Source: a virus. From it: DNA of 24,286 nt. The notes under the pieces were generated by a model. The model was not told the DNA's origin, made no database searches, and saw nothing but the letters and a program-made list of their open reading frames with translations. The translations under genes were made by a program, and so were the position numbers. Location: positions 1-24,286 of the IMG/VR virus record IMGVR_UViG_3300034103_000972, one strand, 5' to 3'. The first letter of the stretch is position 1. Each line of letters begins with the position of its first letter. Positions 1 through 6,136 of this stretch are shown one piece after another.

Positions 1-1
1 A

Positions 2-121
2 GAACCATCTGATACTGATTGGGATGATTGCGGTGCAACTGCTCAATATTACTGGCCGCAAAAGAAAGTTGATGCAGGTAAATTTTGGGGCGATGTCAAA
101 TCGGAGTTGCAGTCTTTGTAA
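2..121 (+). CDS. 3' end of an unidentified gene (partial)
   Basis: An open frame enters from the left edge and stops at TAA 119-121, giving 39 C-terminal residues. They are rich in Asp, Trp and Tyr: a DTDWDDCGATAQYYWPQ-type stretch followed by a Lys-rich end. The codon use looks more GC-rich than in the following ORFs. I do not recognise the family and cannot see its start. A TATAACG-containing segment follows the stop at about 129. The frame has no internal stop, but the fragment is short, so confidence that it is coding is moderate. Confidence 0.55.
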   Translation, partial: EPSDTDWDDCGATAQYYWPQKKVDAGKFWGDVKSELQSL

Positions 122-186
122 GGTTGCGTATAACGATACTCAGATATATTTAGGTTTTCTTTTTAATATATACACTAAAATAAAAT

Positions 187-423
187 ATGAAGATGAAAGA
201 TAATAAACACATACAAAGTTTCAACGAACATCAAGAAAACTTGAATATATCTGATGTTAGTGGTAGTATTTCTACCGATAAATTAATTTCTTTTGTTGAA
301 TGGGTATCTCTATCTAATTGGAATTATAATGGAAATACTAAAACTTGGTATAATCATACAGAAACAATTTTTCCTTCAACAAAAGAATTAATAGATTTAT
401 ATTTTCAGAAATATTACCACTAA
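187..423 (+). CDS. Small hypothetical protein with N-terminal FNEH tag
   Basis: This encodes a 78-residue acidic/polar protein with no membrane segment and no family I recognise. Residues 1-20 carry an MKxKDNKHIQSFNEH-type start that resembles the start of the next ORF at 583 (RRLIDTFNQH). The C-terminal half is rich in Trp, Tyr and Asn. The start ATG at 187 is preceded by an A/T-rich leader containing ATATACACTAAAAT, nearly repeated upstream of 583. The stop TAA at 421-423 lies inside the left arm of the attC-like hairpin at 418-472, which is how integron cassette genes often end. Function is unknown. Confidence 0.6.
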   Translation: MKMKDNKHIQSFNEHQENLNISDVSGSISTDKLISFVEWVSLSNWNYNGNTKTWYNHTETIFPSTKELIDLYFQKYYH

Positions 424-472
424 CGTCCGATGATAAACAATCGTTTTAATGTTGTTTATCATTTGTTATGTG
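418..472 (+). other. attC-like imperfect hairpin (candidate recombination site)
   Basis: The central stem is perfect over 11 bp: ATGATAAACAA (430-440) pairs with TTGTTTATCAT (452-462) around an 11-nt loop. After an asymmetric spacer (GTCCG 425-429 against TT 463-464), an outer stem forms. There CAC-TAAC (418-424) pairs with GTTA-T-GTG (465-472), leaving T469 extrahelical. An outer box pair, an unpaired spacer, an inner stem and an extrahelical base are the layout of folded integron attC sites. The boxes only partly fit the R''/R' consensus. There is no U-tract after the stem, so an intrinsic terminator is less likely. Confidence 0.45.
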
Positions 473-536
473 TAGGTGTGGATTACTCACCACTAAACTT
501 CATTCAAAGAACTGAACAAAAATTTTAAAAGAAAAA
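465..536 (+). repeat. Left arm of imperfect inverted repeat around the 583-1053 gene
   Basis: The outer end GTTATGTGTAGGTG (465-478) is matched in reverse complement, 13 of 14 bases, at 1114-1127. The inner end AAAATTTTAAAAGAAAAA (519-536) is matched perfectly in reverse complement at 1063-1080. The middle of the arm is diverged. The arm begins inside the right half of the attC-like hairpin. Confidence 0.6.
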
Positions 537-551
537 GTGGGTGGGAATTTT
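536..551 (+). repeat. Direct repeat AGTGGGTGGGAATTTT, copy 1
   Basis: This copy is matched at 1052-1067 by AGTGGGTGGGATTTTT in the same orientation, so the gene at 583-1053 sits between two near-identical 16-mers. Both copies follow an A-run. The G-rich core stands out in this AT-rich region. Confidence 0.55.
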
Positions 552-582
552 AAATCTTAATATTTATATATAAACTAAAATT

Positions 583-1053
583 ATGAGTAAAGAAATGAGA
601 AGATTAATTGATACATTTAATCAACATATTATAAAAGAAAGTAAGAAGACAAAATACCAGTTATCTGTTGATAAGGAAAATGACAGATTACTAAATCTAT
701 ATCCTAATTTAAAATTTTCACCAAAATGGAACAACGAGTTTATTCCAAGATATATGGAAACTGACAATTTAACATTTGAAGAAGAATATAATAAATGGAA
801 GATATACTACACTAAACAATTATTAGAACCATTTATAAAATTTTACAACGAATACAAACCATATTCATATCCAAAAAGATTTGGTAATTATGAAATGTAT
901 TATAGTGATGATGTAAAAGAACAATTTGATAAAATAGTAAAAGGTGAGTTGTATGTTGATGAAGAGTTTCAAATACCAGATTCACCAATACGAAATTATA
1001 TGAAAATATATCATTTTGATAAAACAAACATTGACAATTATAATAAAAAATAG
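583..1053 (+). CDS. Hypothetical protein inside an inverted-repeat-bounded segment
   Basis: This encodes a 156-residue Lys/Tyr/Asn-rich soluble protein with no recognised domain, signal peptide or membrane segment. It starts with MSKEMRRLIDTFNQH, echoing the N-terminal tag of the protein encoded at 187. The middle is rich in aromatic residues. The ATG at 583 follows a TTAATATTTATATATAAACT-type leader shared with the gene at 187. The gene is flanked by inverted repeats (465-536 and 1063-1127) and by direct AGTGGGTGGGA repeats (536 and 1052), the second overlapping the TAG stop. The arrangement suggests a mobile cassette unit. The antisense frame at 833-1201 is a low-complexity shadow of this gene. 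Confidence 0.65.
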   Translation: MSKEMRRLIDTFNQHIIKESKKTKYQLSVDKENDRLLNLYPNLKFSPKWNNEFIPRYMETDNLTFEEEYNKWKIYYTKQLLEPFIKFYNEYKPYSYPKRFGNYEMYYSDDVKEQFDKIVKGELYVDEEFQIPDSPIRNYMKIYHFDKTNIDNYNKK

Positions 1054-1067
1054 TGGGTGGGATTTTT
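1052..1067 (+). repeat. Direct repeat AGTGGGTGGGATTTTT, copy 2
   Basis: This is the second copy of the G-rich 16-mer at 536-551. It overlaps the TAG stop (1051-1053) of the gene at 583. Its inner part runs into the right inverted-repeat arm. Confidence 0.55.
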
Positions 1068-1127
1068 CTTTTAAAATTTTCAACTGAAATGTTAATTAGA
1101 ACGATTAACGGAACACTTACACATAAC
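1063..1127 (+). repeat. Right arm of imperfect inverted repeat
   Basis: TTTTTCTTTTAAAATTTT (1063-1080) is the exact reverse complement of 519-536. CACTTACACATAAC (1114-1127) is the reverse complement of 465-478 with one mismatch. A short dyad, CGGAAC (1109-1114) with GTTCCG (1128-1133), places the ACATAAC box in its loop. The CACATAACGTTCCG string at 1120-1133 resembles CACTAACGTCCG at 418-429, so this arm may also be a degenerate attC-like site. Confidence 0.55.
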
Positions 1128-1192
1128 GTTCCGCAAACTTGCGAAGGCAAGGACTTAGAAATAAAAATTTTTAACTTAAAACAAATGTAAAT

Positions 1193-1414
1193 ATGAAACA
1201 CAATTTTTCAATTACCGCCTTAACCCTTGCTTTTGCAAGTTTGTTGTTAGTGGCTGGCTGTTCATCAGATGTTGGTGAAGTAAAATCAGGTGAAATAAAA
1301 TTCATTCCATTCACGTCAAATTATGCAATAGGTACAGATAGCACTATTGTAATAATTGACAGAGAAAGTGGTAAAACGCTAAATGTTATTGGTCGGCACT
1401 CAGCTTGCCACTAA
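1193..1414 (+). CDS. Small predicted lipoprotein
   Basis: This encodes 73 residues that begin with a typical lipoprotein signal. Basic MKHN is followed by a hydrophobic stretch (about residues 6-21) and a lipobox LVAGC with Cys23 as the predicted lipidated residue, then SS. The mature part is about 50 residues and has an Ile/Asp/Ser-rich stretch. The last residues (GRHSACH) are encoded where the next structured element begins, and the TAA stop lies in CACTAACTCCCCG. The ATG at 1193 is preceded by an AAATTTTTAACTT leader also seen before 1523. A surface lipoprotein encoded by one small cassette is typical of accessory gene arrays. Its specific function is unknown. Confidence 0.65.
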   Translation: MKHNFSITALTLAFASLLLVAGCSSDVGEVKSGEIKFIPFTSNYAIGTDSTIVIIDRESGKTLNVIGRHSACH

Positions 1415-1473
1415 CTCCCCGCTAAGTCTCGCTTAATCATCCATAACATTCCAATACGGTTATTATGGATGAT
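1409..1473 (+). other. Box-plus-hairpin element after the lipoprotein gene
   Basis: CACTAACTCCCCG (1409-1421) resembles CACTAACGTCCG at 418 and overlaps the lipoprotein stop codon. It is followed by an 11-bp perfect stem, ATCATCCATAA (1436-1446) with TTATGGATGAT (1463-1473), around a 16-nt loop. No U-tract follows, so this is not a clear intrinsic terminator. No GTTATGTG partner box is visible on the right, so the attC-like reading is weaker here than at 418. Confidence 0.4.
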
Positions 1474-1522
1474 AAATGGCTACCTAAACCAAAGCACTAA
1501 TAAATTTTTTAACTTTTAACCA

Positions 1523-1741
1523 ATGACATGTGGACTATATAAGCATAAGAAAAAAATAGCAACCCACTATGTTGGTTGTACAGGTAATGAATATTCAATA
1601 GATGAATACTGTAATCACGGTAAAAAAGGTATTTACAGAGGATTCAAAGATTTACCAAAAGATGAATATCCATACACAATTAAGTATAAAACAGAACCCT
1701 TATTTGAATGTTGTAAAACATGCTCATGTAATAAAAACTAA
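1523..1741 (+). CDS. Small cysteine-rich protein
   Basis: This encodes 72 residues with seven Cys, including a CC-x2-C-x-C cluster at the C-terminus (CCKTCSCNK). That suggests metal binding or disulfides, but there is no match to a family I know. It has no signal peptide. The ATG at 1523 ends the AAATTTTTTAACTT leader motif (1502-1525), also found before the lipoprotein gene. The stop is followed 9 nt later by the lysin gene, so the two may be co-transcribed. It marks the transition from the spaced cassette-like region to the tightly packed phage operon. Confidence 0.55.
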   Translation: MTCGLYKHKKKIATHYVGCTGNEYSIDEYCNHGKKGIYRGFKDLPKDEYPYTIKYKTEPLFECCKTCSCNKN

Positions 1742-1752
1742 TCTAAAAATAA

Positions 1753-2232
1753 ATGAGTAAACTAGCATTTTTCTTTATTATAATGATTGTTATAGGTATT
1801 ATCGGTATTACTGGTAATATCATGTACAAAACATCAACTTATGTACCTGATGAATATTCAGGGGATTTTACGAATGATATTATTTGTAAAACAGACTCTA
1901 TTAAAAGCATTAAACCAGAACTTACAGTAGATAATGTACTTAAGTATATTATTAAATTAGATATTAAGCACCCTTTAATTGTACTTAAACAAGCTGTATA
2001 TGAAACAGGTTGGTTTAAATGTATAAACTGTAGTTTAGATGAAAACAATCTATTTGGATTTAGACGTACTAAAGATTATCTAAAATTTAATCATTGGACT
2101 GAATCAGTAGAATTTTACAAAGAGTGGCAGTCTAAATACTATAAAGAAGGTGATTATTATCAATTTATAACTAAAATAGGCTATGCTGAAGACAGTAATT
2201 ATATTAATAGACTTAAATCAATAAAATTGTAG
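1753..2232 (+). CDS. Membrane-anchored glucosaminidase-like lysin
   Basis: This is probably a peptidoglycan hydrolase of the glucosaminidase (GH73-like, FlgJ/Bax-type) fold, cleaving glycan strands for lysis or DNA entry. An N-terminal hydrophobic segment at residues 5-24 looks like a signal anchor. The domain spans about residues 57-159: LKQAVYETGWF (78-88) carries the likely catalytic Glu84, and ENNLFGFR (97-104) is the family's second landmark. At 159 residues the protein is short and the domain is minimal. Cys90 and Cys93 near the active site are unusual. It sits 11 nt after the Cys-rich gene and 2 nt before the next gene. The hydrolase call is good; glycosidase specificity is inferred. 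Confidence 0.75.
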   Translation: MSKLAFFFIIMIVIGIIGITGNIMYKTSTYVPDEYSGDFTNDIICKTDSIKSIKPELTVDNVLKYIIKLDIKHPLIVLKQAVYETGWFKCINCSLDENNLFGFRRTKDYLKFNHWTESVEFYKEWQSKYYKEGDYYQFITKIGYAEDSNYINRLKSIKL

Positions 2233-2234
2233 TT

Positions 2235-2645
2235 ATGTGTTTCTATATTCACCCATTACATTGCCAACCTAAAACTACTACTAGAGATATGTTAGTATAT
2301 AAAATGCTTAATGCTAGTTATATAACTTATAATTATGAAACTCCTTTTACCTATTCAATTATAAAGTTAAATAAGCTAGTCATTGCTCGTCCTGTGTTGA
2401 AAAGTATTGATTTAGCTGTTAAATCCAAGTTTGGATATATAGATACAATAGAACAGGGGTGTATACATTCATTTAGTAGTATTAAAACAGCAAAAGATGC
2501 AGTTATATTCTACAATCGTTCATACAGAACCTTAGAGGTTTTTGAAGCTTATATACCAGCAGGAACGGATTATTTTTTCAATCCAAAAGATAAACAAATA
2601 GCTTCTTCTAGACTATTTATAACAGATAAAAAAGTAATATTTTGA
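2235..2645 (+). CDS. Conserved phage/bacterial protein of unknown function
   Basis: This encodes 136 residues. The pattern is MCFYI, then TTRDMLVYKML (about 16-26), a YETPFTY-type segment, GCIHSFSS (about 75-82), a FEAYIPAGTDYFF stretch (about 98-110) and a terminal IASSRLFI. I recall the same order of features (M-C-hydrophobic start, D-x-VYK, HSF, IPxGTxYY) from uncharacterised proteins in many phages and bacteria. No function can be assigned. The N-terminal Cys2 and the conserved His suggest a possible active or metal site, but that is speculation. The TGA stop overlaps the TTG start of polA, indicating translational coupling. Confidence 0.65.
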   Translation: MCFYIHPLHCQPKTTTRDMLVYKMLNASYITYNYETPFTYSIIKLNKLVIARPVLKSIDLAVKSKFGYIDTIEQGCIHSFSSIKTAKDAVIFYNRSYRTLEVFEAYIPAGTDYFFNPKDKQIASSRLFITDKKVIF

Positions 2646-4047
2646 TTTATTTAGTAACCGATCAATTAACTGCTTTTAACACTGAAGAATATAAAGTCCT
2701 TAATTCAGAACAATTTATTAAGGACTTTAATCTGACAGGAGAAATAGGAGTTGATACTGAAACTCAGGGATTCGATCCCTTTAAAAAGAAAATACTTACA
2801 CTACAATTAGGAAATTTTGATACTCAATATGTTATTGATGTTAACTGTATTAATCAAAAAGTAAACGAATTCATTGCAAAGGTTTTTAAAAGTACAGATT
2901 CAACTTTCTTATTTCAAAATGCTAAATTTGATTTAAGGTTCCTGATGCTAAAGAACTGGTGGCCTAAAAATGTATATGACACTTATTTAGTAGAATCAAT
3001 TCTGTATCATGGATTAAAATGGGAAGATTATCCTAAGTCTTTAGAGCATTTAGCTATGAAATACTGTAATGCCAAACTAAATAAAGATATAAGAGGAAAC
3101 ATACATTATCTAGGACTTACTACTGAAGTTATAAAGTATGCTGCAGATGACGTAAAATACCTTTCTTTGATAAAAGAGGCTCAAATGATTAAAGTCAATG
3201 AAGACAGACTAAATAATACTGTTTTAATTGAAAATGAATTTGTAAAATGCCTTTCTTATATTGAAATGTGTGGAATGCAAATTGACCCTGTTGCTTGGAA
3301 GACTAGAATGGAACATGATAAAGAGCAGTTAGTAAAATCTCTAGATACTTTAAATAACTTTATTTTAGACAATCCTAGTACTTTCTATAAATACATACAT
3401 AATCAACTTGACTTGTTTTCTGAAGGTCTTAAAGTAAGTATAAATTGGAATTCTCCTACACAAGTAGTTAATTTCTTTAAAGACCTAGGACTTAATCTTC
3501 TTACAAAAGATAAAAAGACAGGTAAGATGAAGTATTCTGTAGATGCAAAAGTGTTAACTCCTCAAGCAAATATAAATCCTGTAGTTAACATTTACTTAGA
3601 CTATAAAAGTCAAGAAAAACTTTTAGGTACTTATGGACAAAACTGGTTAGATTCAATTAATCCTAGTACAGGACGAATTCACACTCAGTTTAAACAAATG
3701 CTAGACACTGCAAGACTTAGTTCAGGAGGGAAAGACAAAAAGAATAGAGTAGAATATATTAACTTTTTAAACATTCCTCAAGATAACTCTATAAGAAACT
3801 GTATTGTTCCTAAGTCAGGTTATGTTTTTATTGATTCAGACTACAGTTCTCAGGAGCAAGTAGTTCTTGCAAATTTCTCTAAAGAACCTAAATTACTAGA
3901 ATTTTATGAAAAGAATTTGGAAGGTGGAGATATGCACACTTTTATTTGTAAAAAACTCTGGCCTGAGTTAGAACCTCTTCCTGTAGAAGAAATAAAAACT
4001 AAACATAAAGACAAAAGACACATGGCTAAGATTGCTGGGTTTTCGAT
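2642..4047 (+). CDS. polA: Family A DNA polymerase, exon 1 (3'-5' exonuclease and start of palm)
   Basis: This is the first part of the replicative DNA polymerase I-type enzyme. A DEDDy proofreading domain is complete: GVDTETQGFD (36-45) gives D38 and E40, NAKFDLRFL (93-101) gives D97, and YAADD (166-170) gives the Tyr and final Asp. The palm begins with motif A, FIDSDYSSQEQVVLA (396-410; metal ligand Asp in DYS). Motif B begins with RHMAK (459-463) and is cut by the intron inside codon 469. The start is TTG 2642 overlapping the previous stop; no in-frame ATG lies upstream of the exonuclease motifs. There is no 5'-3' exonuclease domain, as is usual for phage enzymes. Without splicing the frame stops at 4054. 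Confidence 0.93.
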
Positions 4048-4069
4048 AAACTAAATTTTAAATTTTTCG

Positions 4070-4091
4070 TATAAATAATAAAAAATTATTT
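4070..4091 (+). promoter_or_regulatory. TATAAATA box and start-proximal hairpin before the endonuclease gene
   Basis: TATAAATA (4070-4077) is identical to the T4 late promoter core. It overlaps a 7-bp hairpin, AAATAAT (4073-4079) with ATTATTT (4085-4091), ending just before the ATG at 4093. T4 intron endonuclease genes use a late promoter plus a hairpin to restrict expression. In DNA this AT-rich both signals may arise by chance. Confidence 0.25.
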
Positions 4092-4092
4092 T

Positions 4093-4827
4093 ATGCGATA
4101 TACACAAGAGACAGAGTTACATACACTTGAGCTTTATAGACAAGGTACTCCTATTAAAGAAATTTGTAAAATACTTGGAGTCTGGAAAGACTATCCATCT
4201 TTAATAGCTAAAAAACACGGAATTCAAAGAGGCTCTGGTAAATCTTTTAAGATAAAAGCTGAAAAGTTTTCTCAAAGAACTGCTGAAGCTGATTATTGGT
4301 TAGGCTACCTAATAAGTGATGGTAATCTTTCAACGAAAGGATATAGAATTTCAATAGCTTCAATAGATGACGAAGTTATCCATAAATTTATGAGATTTTT
4401 AGAGTTTGCTTCTATATTCGATAGAGGATACTTAAAAGAAGTCTATTTCTCTTCAAAACCTTTACACAAATATCTATGCTCTTTAGGAATAACTCCTAAG
4501 AAATCCCACACAATTAATCTAAAAGTTCCATTAAATAGGCACATTCTTAGAGGTATTATAGATGGAGATGGCAGTATTCACAATAAAAGAAAAGTAGTTA
4601 AAATAACTACAGGTTCAGTTGCATTAGGGAACCAAATTGTAGACTTTTTAAGAACTGTTAAAATATTTTCTTGTATAAGAAAAAGAGGAGCAGATAATTG
4701 TTGGGACGTTTGGATAGAAAGAAAAGAAGATTTCAAGAAGTTATTTGAATTACTATATAAAGATGTAAAATCTAGTGTGTATATGGAAAGAAAATTTAAT
4801 AAATTTGTCGCTTTACTAGGTAACTAG
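4093..4827 (+). CDS. LAGLIDADG homing endonuclease encoded in the polA intron
   Basis: This encodes a 244-residue site-specific endonuclease that would cut intronless polA and drive intron spread. An N-terminal helix-turn-helix (about residues 6-45) precedes two LAGLIDADG helices. The first is WLGYLISDG (69-77, acidic D76) and the second is HILRGIIDGDG (150-160, acidic D157/D159), so it is a single-chain, two-motif enzyme. The C-terminal part is basic. The ORF stands alone in the intron, starting 45 nt after the 5' splice site and ending about 20 nt before core-like sequence. Some LAGLIDADG proteins also act as maturases. Phage introns more often carry HNH or GIY-YIG enzymes. Confidence 0.9.
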   Translation: MRYTQETELHTLELYRQGTPIKEICKILGVWKDYPSLIAKKHGIQRGSGKSFKIKAEKFSQRTAEADYWLGYLISDGNLSTKGYRISIASIDDEVIHKFMRFLEFASIFDRGYLKEVYFSSKPLHKYLCSLGITPKKSHTINLKVPLNRHILRGIIDGDGSIHNKRKVVKITTGSVALGNQIVDFLRTVKIFSCIRKRGADNCWDVWIERKEDFKKLFELLYKDVKSSVYMERKFNKFVALLGN

Positions 4828-5054
4828 TATTGAAACATCGGGCAAAAACGGTGAAGGCTGGAATGCTAATACCGTGCTAATTTAATAGATAATACTATTA
4901 AACAGTGTAACGCATAGTGGATGAAACTTGTTAAAAGAATATAAACCACCAAGAGTGTCCGACATCCTAGATAGGATGAAAATGTATGCTGAACTTACAA
5001 GAAGTATTAATTGTAAGAACTGTAGGATAAAAAGCCTACAGGATAACAAAATTG

Positions 5055-5655
5055 AAACTACGGAGGGGTTGGAGCAACAATTGCTAAGAATCTCTCCATG
5101 TCTTTAGAAATAGGAAATCAAGTATATGAATCATATATGAAAGCTTTTCCTCAGTTAAGTGTCTATTTTACTAAACAAAAAACTAGAGCTCTTGCTAATG
5201 GTTATATATTAACTGATTTAATTACTGGGAGAAGAATTTATTTTAAAGACTACAAACGATATTTAGAACTAAAAGCGAGACTAACTCCAGAATTCTGGGA
5301 AGAATATAAAGCACTTGATAAACCTCCTCATTTAAGAAGTATTTTAAGAGAAATGCAACAACTTAAAGGAGAAATGGAAAGAGCTGCTTTAAATTATCCC
5401 ATTCAATCTGCAAGTGCCAGTATTACTAAATTAGCTTGTATATTTATATTTAAAGAAATTGAAGCAAGAGAGGCTTATTTTAAGATACTCTTTCCTAATG
5501 TAATACATGACCAAGTAATTTTAGAAGTCCCAGAAGATGAACAAGAGACTTGGTCTAAAATAGTAAAAGATTGTATGGAAAGGGCTGGAGAGCCTTTTTG
5601 TAAACTAGTAAAATTAAAAGCAGAACCTGAAATATTAAAACAATGGAAAAAGTAA
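5055..5655 (+). CDS. polA: Family A DNA polymerase, exon 2 (fingers and rest of palm)
   Basis: This completes the 668-residue polymerase (1406 + 601 nt = 669 codons with stop). It opens with the end of motif B, YGGVGATIAKNL, just after the intron. The conserved helical segment that follows includes FPQL and ALANGYILTDLTGRR-like residues (LITGRRIYF). Motif C is VIHDQVILEVPE, with the HD catalytic Asp for metal binding. An ATG at 5098 in this frame is internal and should not be taken as a separate gene start. The stop overlaps the ATG (5643) of the next gene by 13 nt, indicating translational coupling. Confidence 0.93.
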
Positions 5656-5933
5656 TAAAATTAAGCGACTTTATAGGGAAACATGTAGATTTACCTAGAG
5701 ACTGTTTTATTGGGTTACCTGTAAAAAGGATAGAAGCAGCAAATAAAGTTCCTAAAGGAGACTACAGATTACTCAGAGTATCTGATTATTTTAACGGAAC
5801 TGTATATCTTGCAGGATACCCTGAAACAAGTTGTACTGCAGGCTATTTTACAGTAAATATAGATGAAGCTGAAAGCTTTATTCAACAAGCACTTATGGAT
5901 AATAAAACTAATAAAATACTAGACTTAATATGA
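5643..5933 (+). CDS. Small hypothetical protein with C-terminal ILDLI tag
   Basis: This encodes 96 residues, soluble, with mixed alpha/beta character. A central segment, GDYRLLRVSDYFNGTVYLAGYP, looks like two beta strands. There is no recognised family. It overlaps the polA stop at the 5' end and shares ATGA with the next gene at the 3' end. Its last residues, NKILDLI, closely resemble the ends of the next two proteins (ISILDYIV and NYLDLIV), although the rest of the sequences differ. That suggests a common docking peptide. Its position directly after polA hints at an accessory replication role, which is inference. Confidence 0.7.
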   Translation: MEKVIKLSDFIGKHVDLPRDCFIGLPVKRIEAANKVPKGDYRLLRVSDYFNGTVYLAGYPETSCTAGYFTVNIDEAESFIQQALMDNKTNKILDLI

Positions 5934-6136
5934 AATTTAAAGTAGGAAATAAAGTAAGAAGAATTGCAGGCCCATCAGCACCTCTTACTATAGGAGAAGT
6001 ATACACTGTAAAAGAGGCTACTTTCTGTCATGTGGCATTAGTTGAAACTGGTGGGTGGTATATTGCGGACAATTTTGAATTAGCCCAAGATATTGTCGAG
6101 TCAAATCCAATAAGTATTTTAGATTATATTGTATGA
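5930..6136 (+). CDS. Small SH3-like/KOW-like protein with C-terminal ILDYIV tag
   Basis: This encodes 68 residues. The opening KFKVGNKVRRIAGPSAPLT, followed by GEVYTVKEA and ending in GGWYIADNFEL, is the strand pattern of small SH3-like beta-barrel proteins common in phages. They often bind protein or nucleic acid, but no specific function is known. The C-terminus ISILDYIV matches the tag on its two neighbours. The start overlaps the upstream stop (ATGA at 5930) and the end overlaps the next start, so the three genes form one translationally coupled set. Confidence 0.7.
   Translation: MKFKVGNKVRRIAGPSAPLTIGEVYTVKEATFCHVALVETGGWYIADNFELAQDIVESNPISILDYIV

Larger units (their letters stand above)
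4048..5054 (+). other. Group I intron in polA (1007 nt)
   Basis: polA is interrupted between FSIN and YGG of motif B. AAACTA is shared at both junctions, so the exact point slides. The choice that obeys group I rules has exon 1 ending in T4047 (TTTTCGAT) and the intron ending in G5054 (AAAATTG). Joining 4047 to 5055 gives SINYGG in frame. Downstream of the endonuclease gene are core-like strings: CGGTGAAGGCTGG and AATACCGTGCTAA (about 4849-4883) and CAGTGTAACGCATAG (about 4903-4917). P9-type hairpins follow at 4963-4978, 4994-5017 and 5020-5041. I did not locate a convincing internal guide sequence. Self-splicing is inferred. Confidence 0.88.

Noticed and set aside
833-1201. Minus-strand ORF opposite 583-1053
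   Set aside because: It is low-complexity, covers a coding gene plus the repeat arm, and has no domain. It is a reverse shadow of A/T-rich coding DNA.
1436-1473. Intrinsic terminator after the lipoprotein gene
   Set aside because: The stem is A/T-rich with a 16-nt loop and no following T-run, so it was recorded as a hairpin element only.
1839-2048. Minus-strand ORF opposite the lysin gene
   Set aside because: The + strand has clear glucosaminidase motifs; the minus frame is an incidental shadow.
4048-5054. Intein instead of intron in polA
   Set aside because: The reading frame stops 7 nt after the junction (4052-4054) and the insert has non-coding structured sequence after the endonuclease. 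An intein must be one continuous frame.
4048-5097. polA broken by frameshift or pseudogenised
   Set aside because: Both halves carry intact catalytic motifs, the join at 4047/5055 is exactly in frame, and the insert holds an intact endonuclease gene plus intron-core-like hairpins. An intron explains this better.
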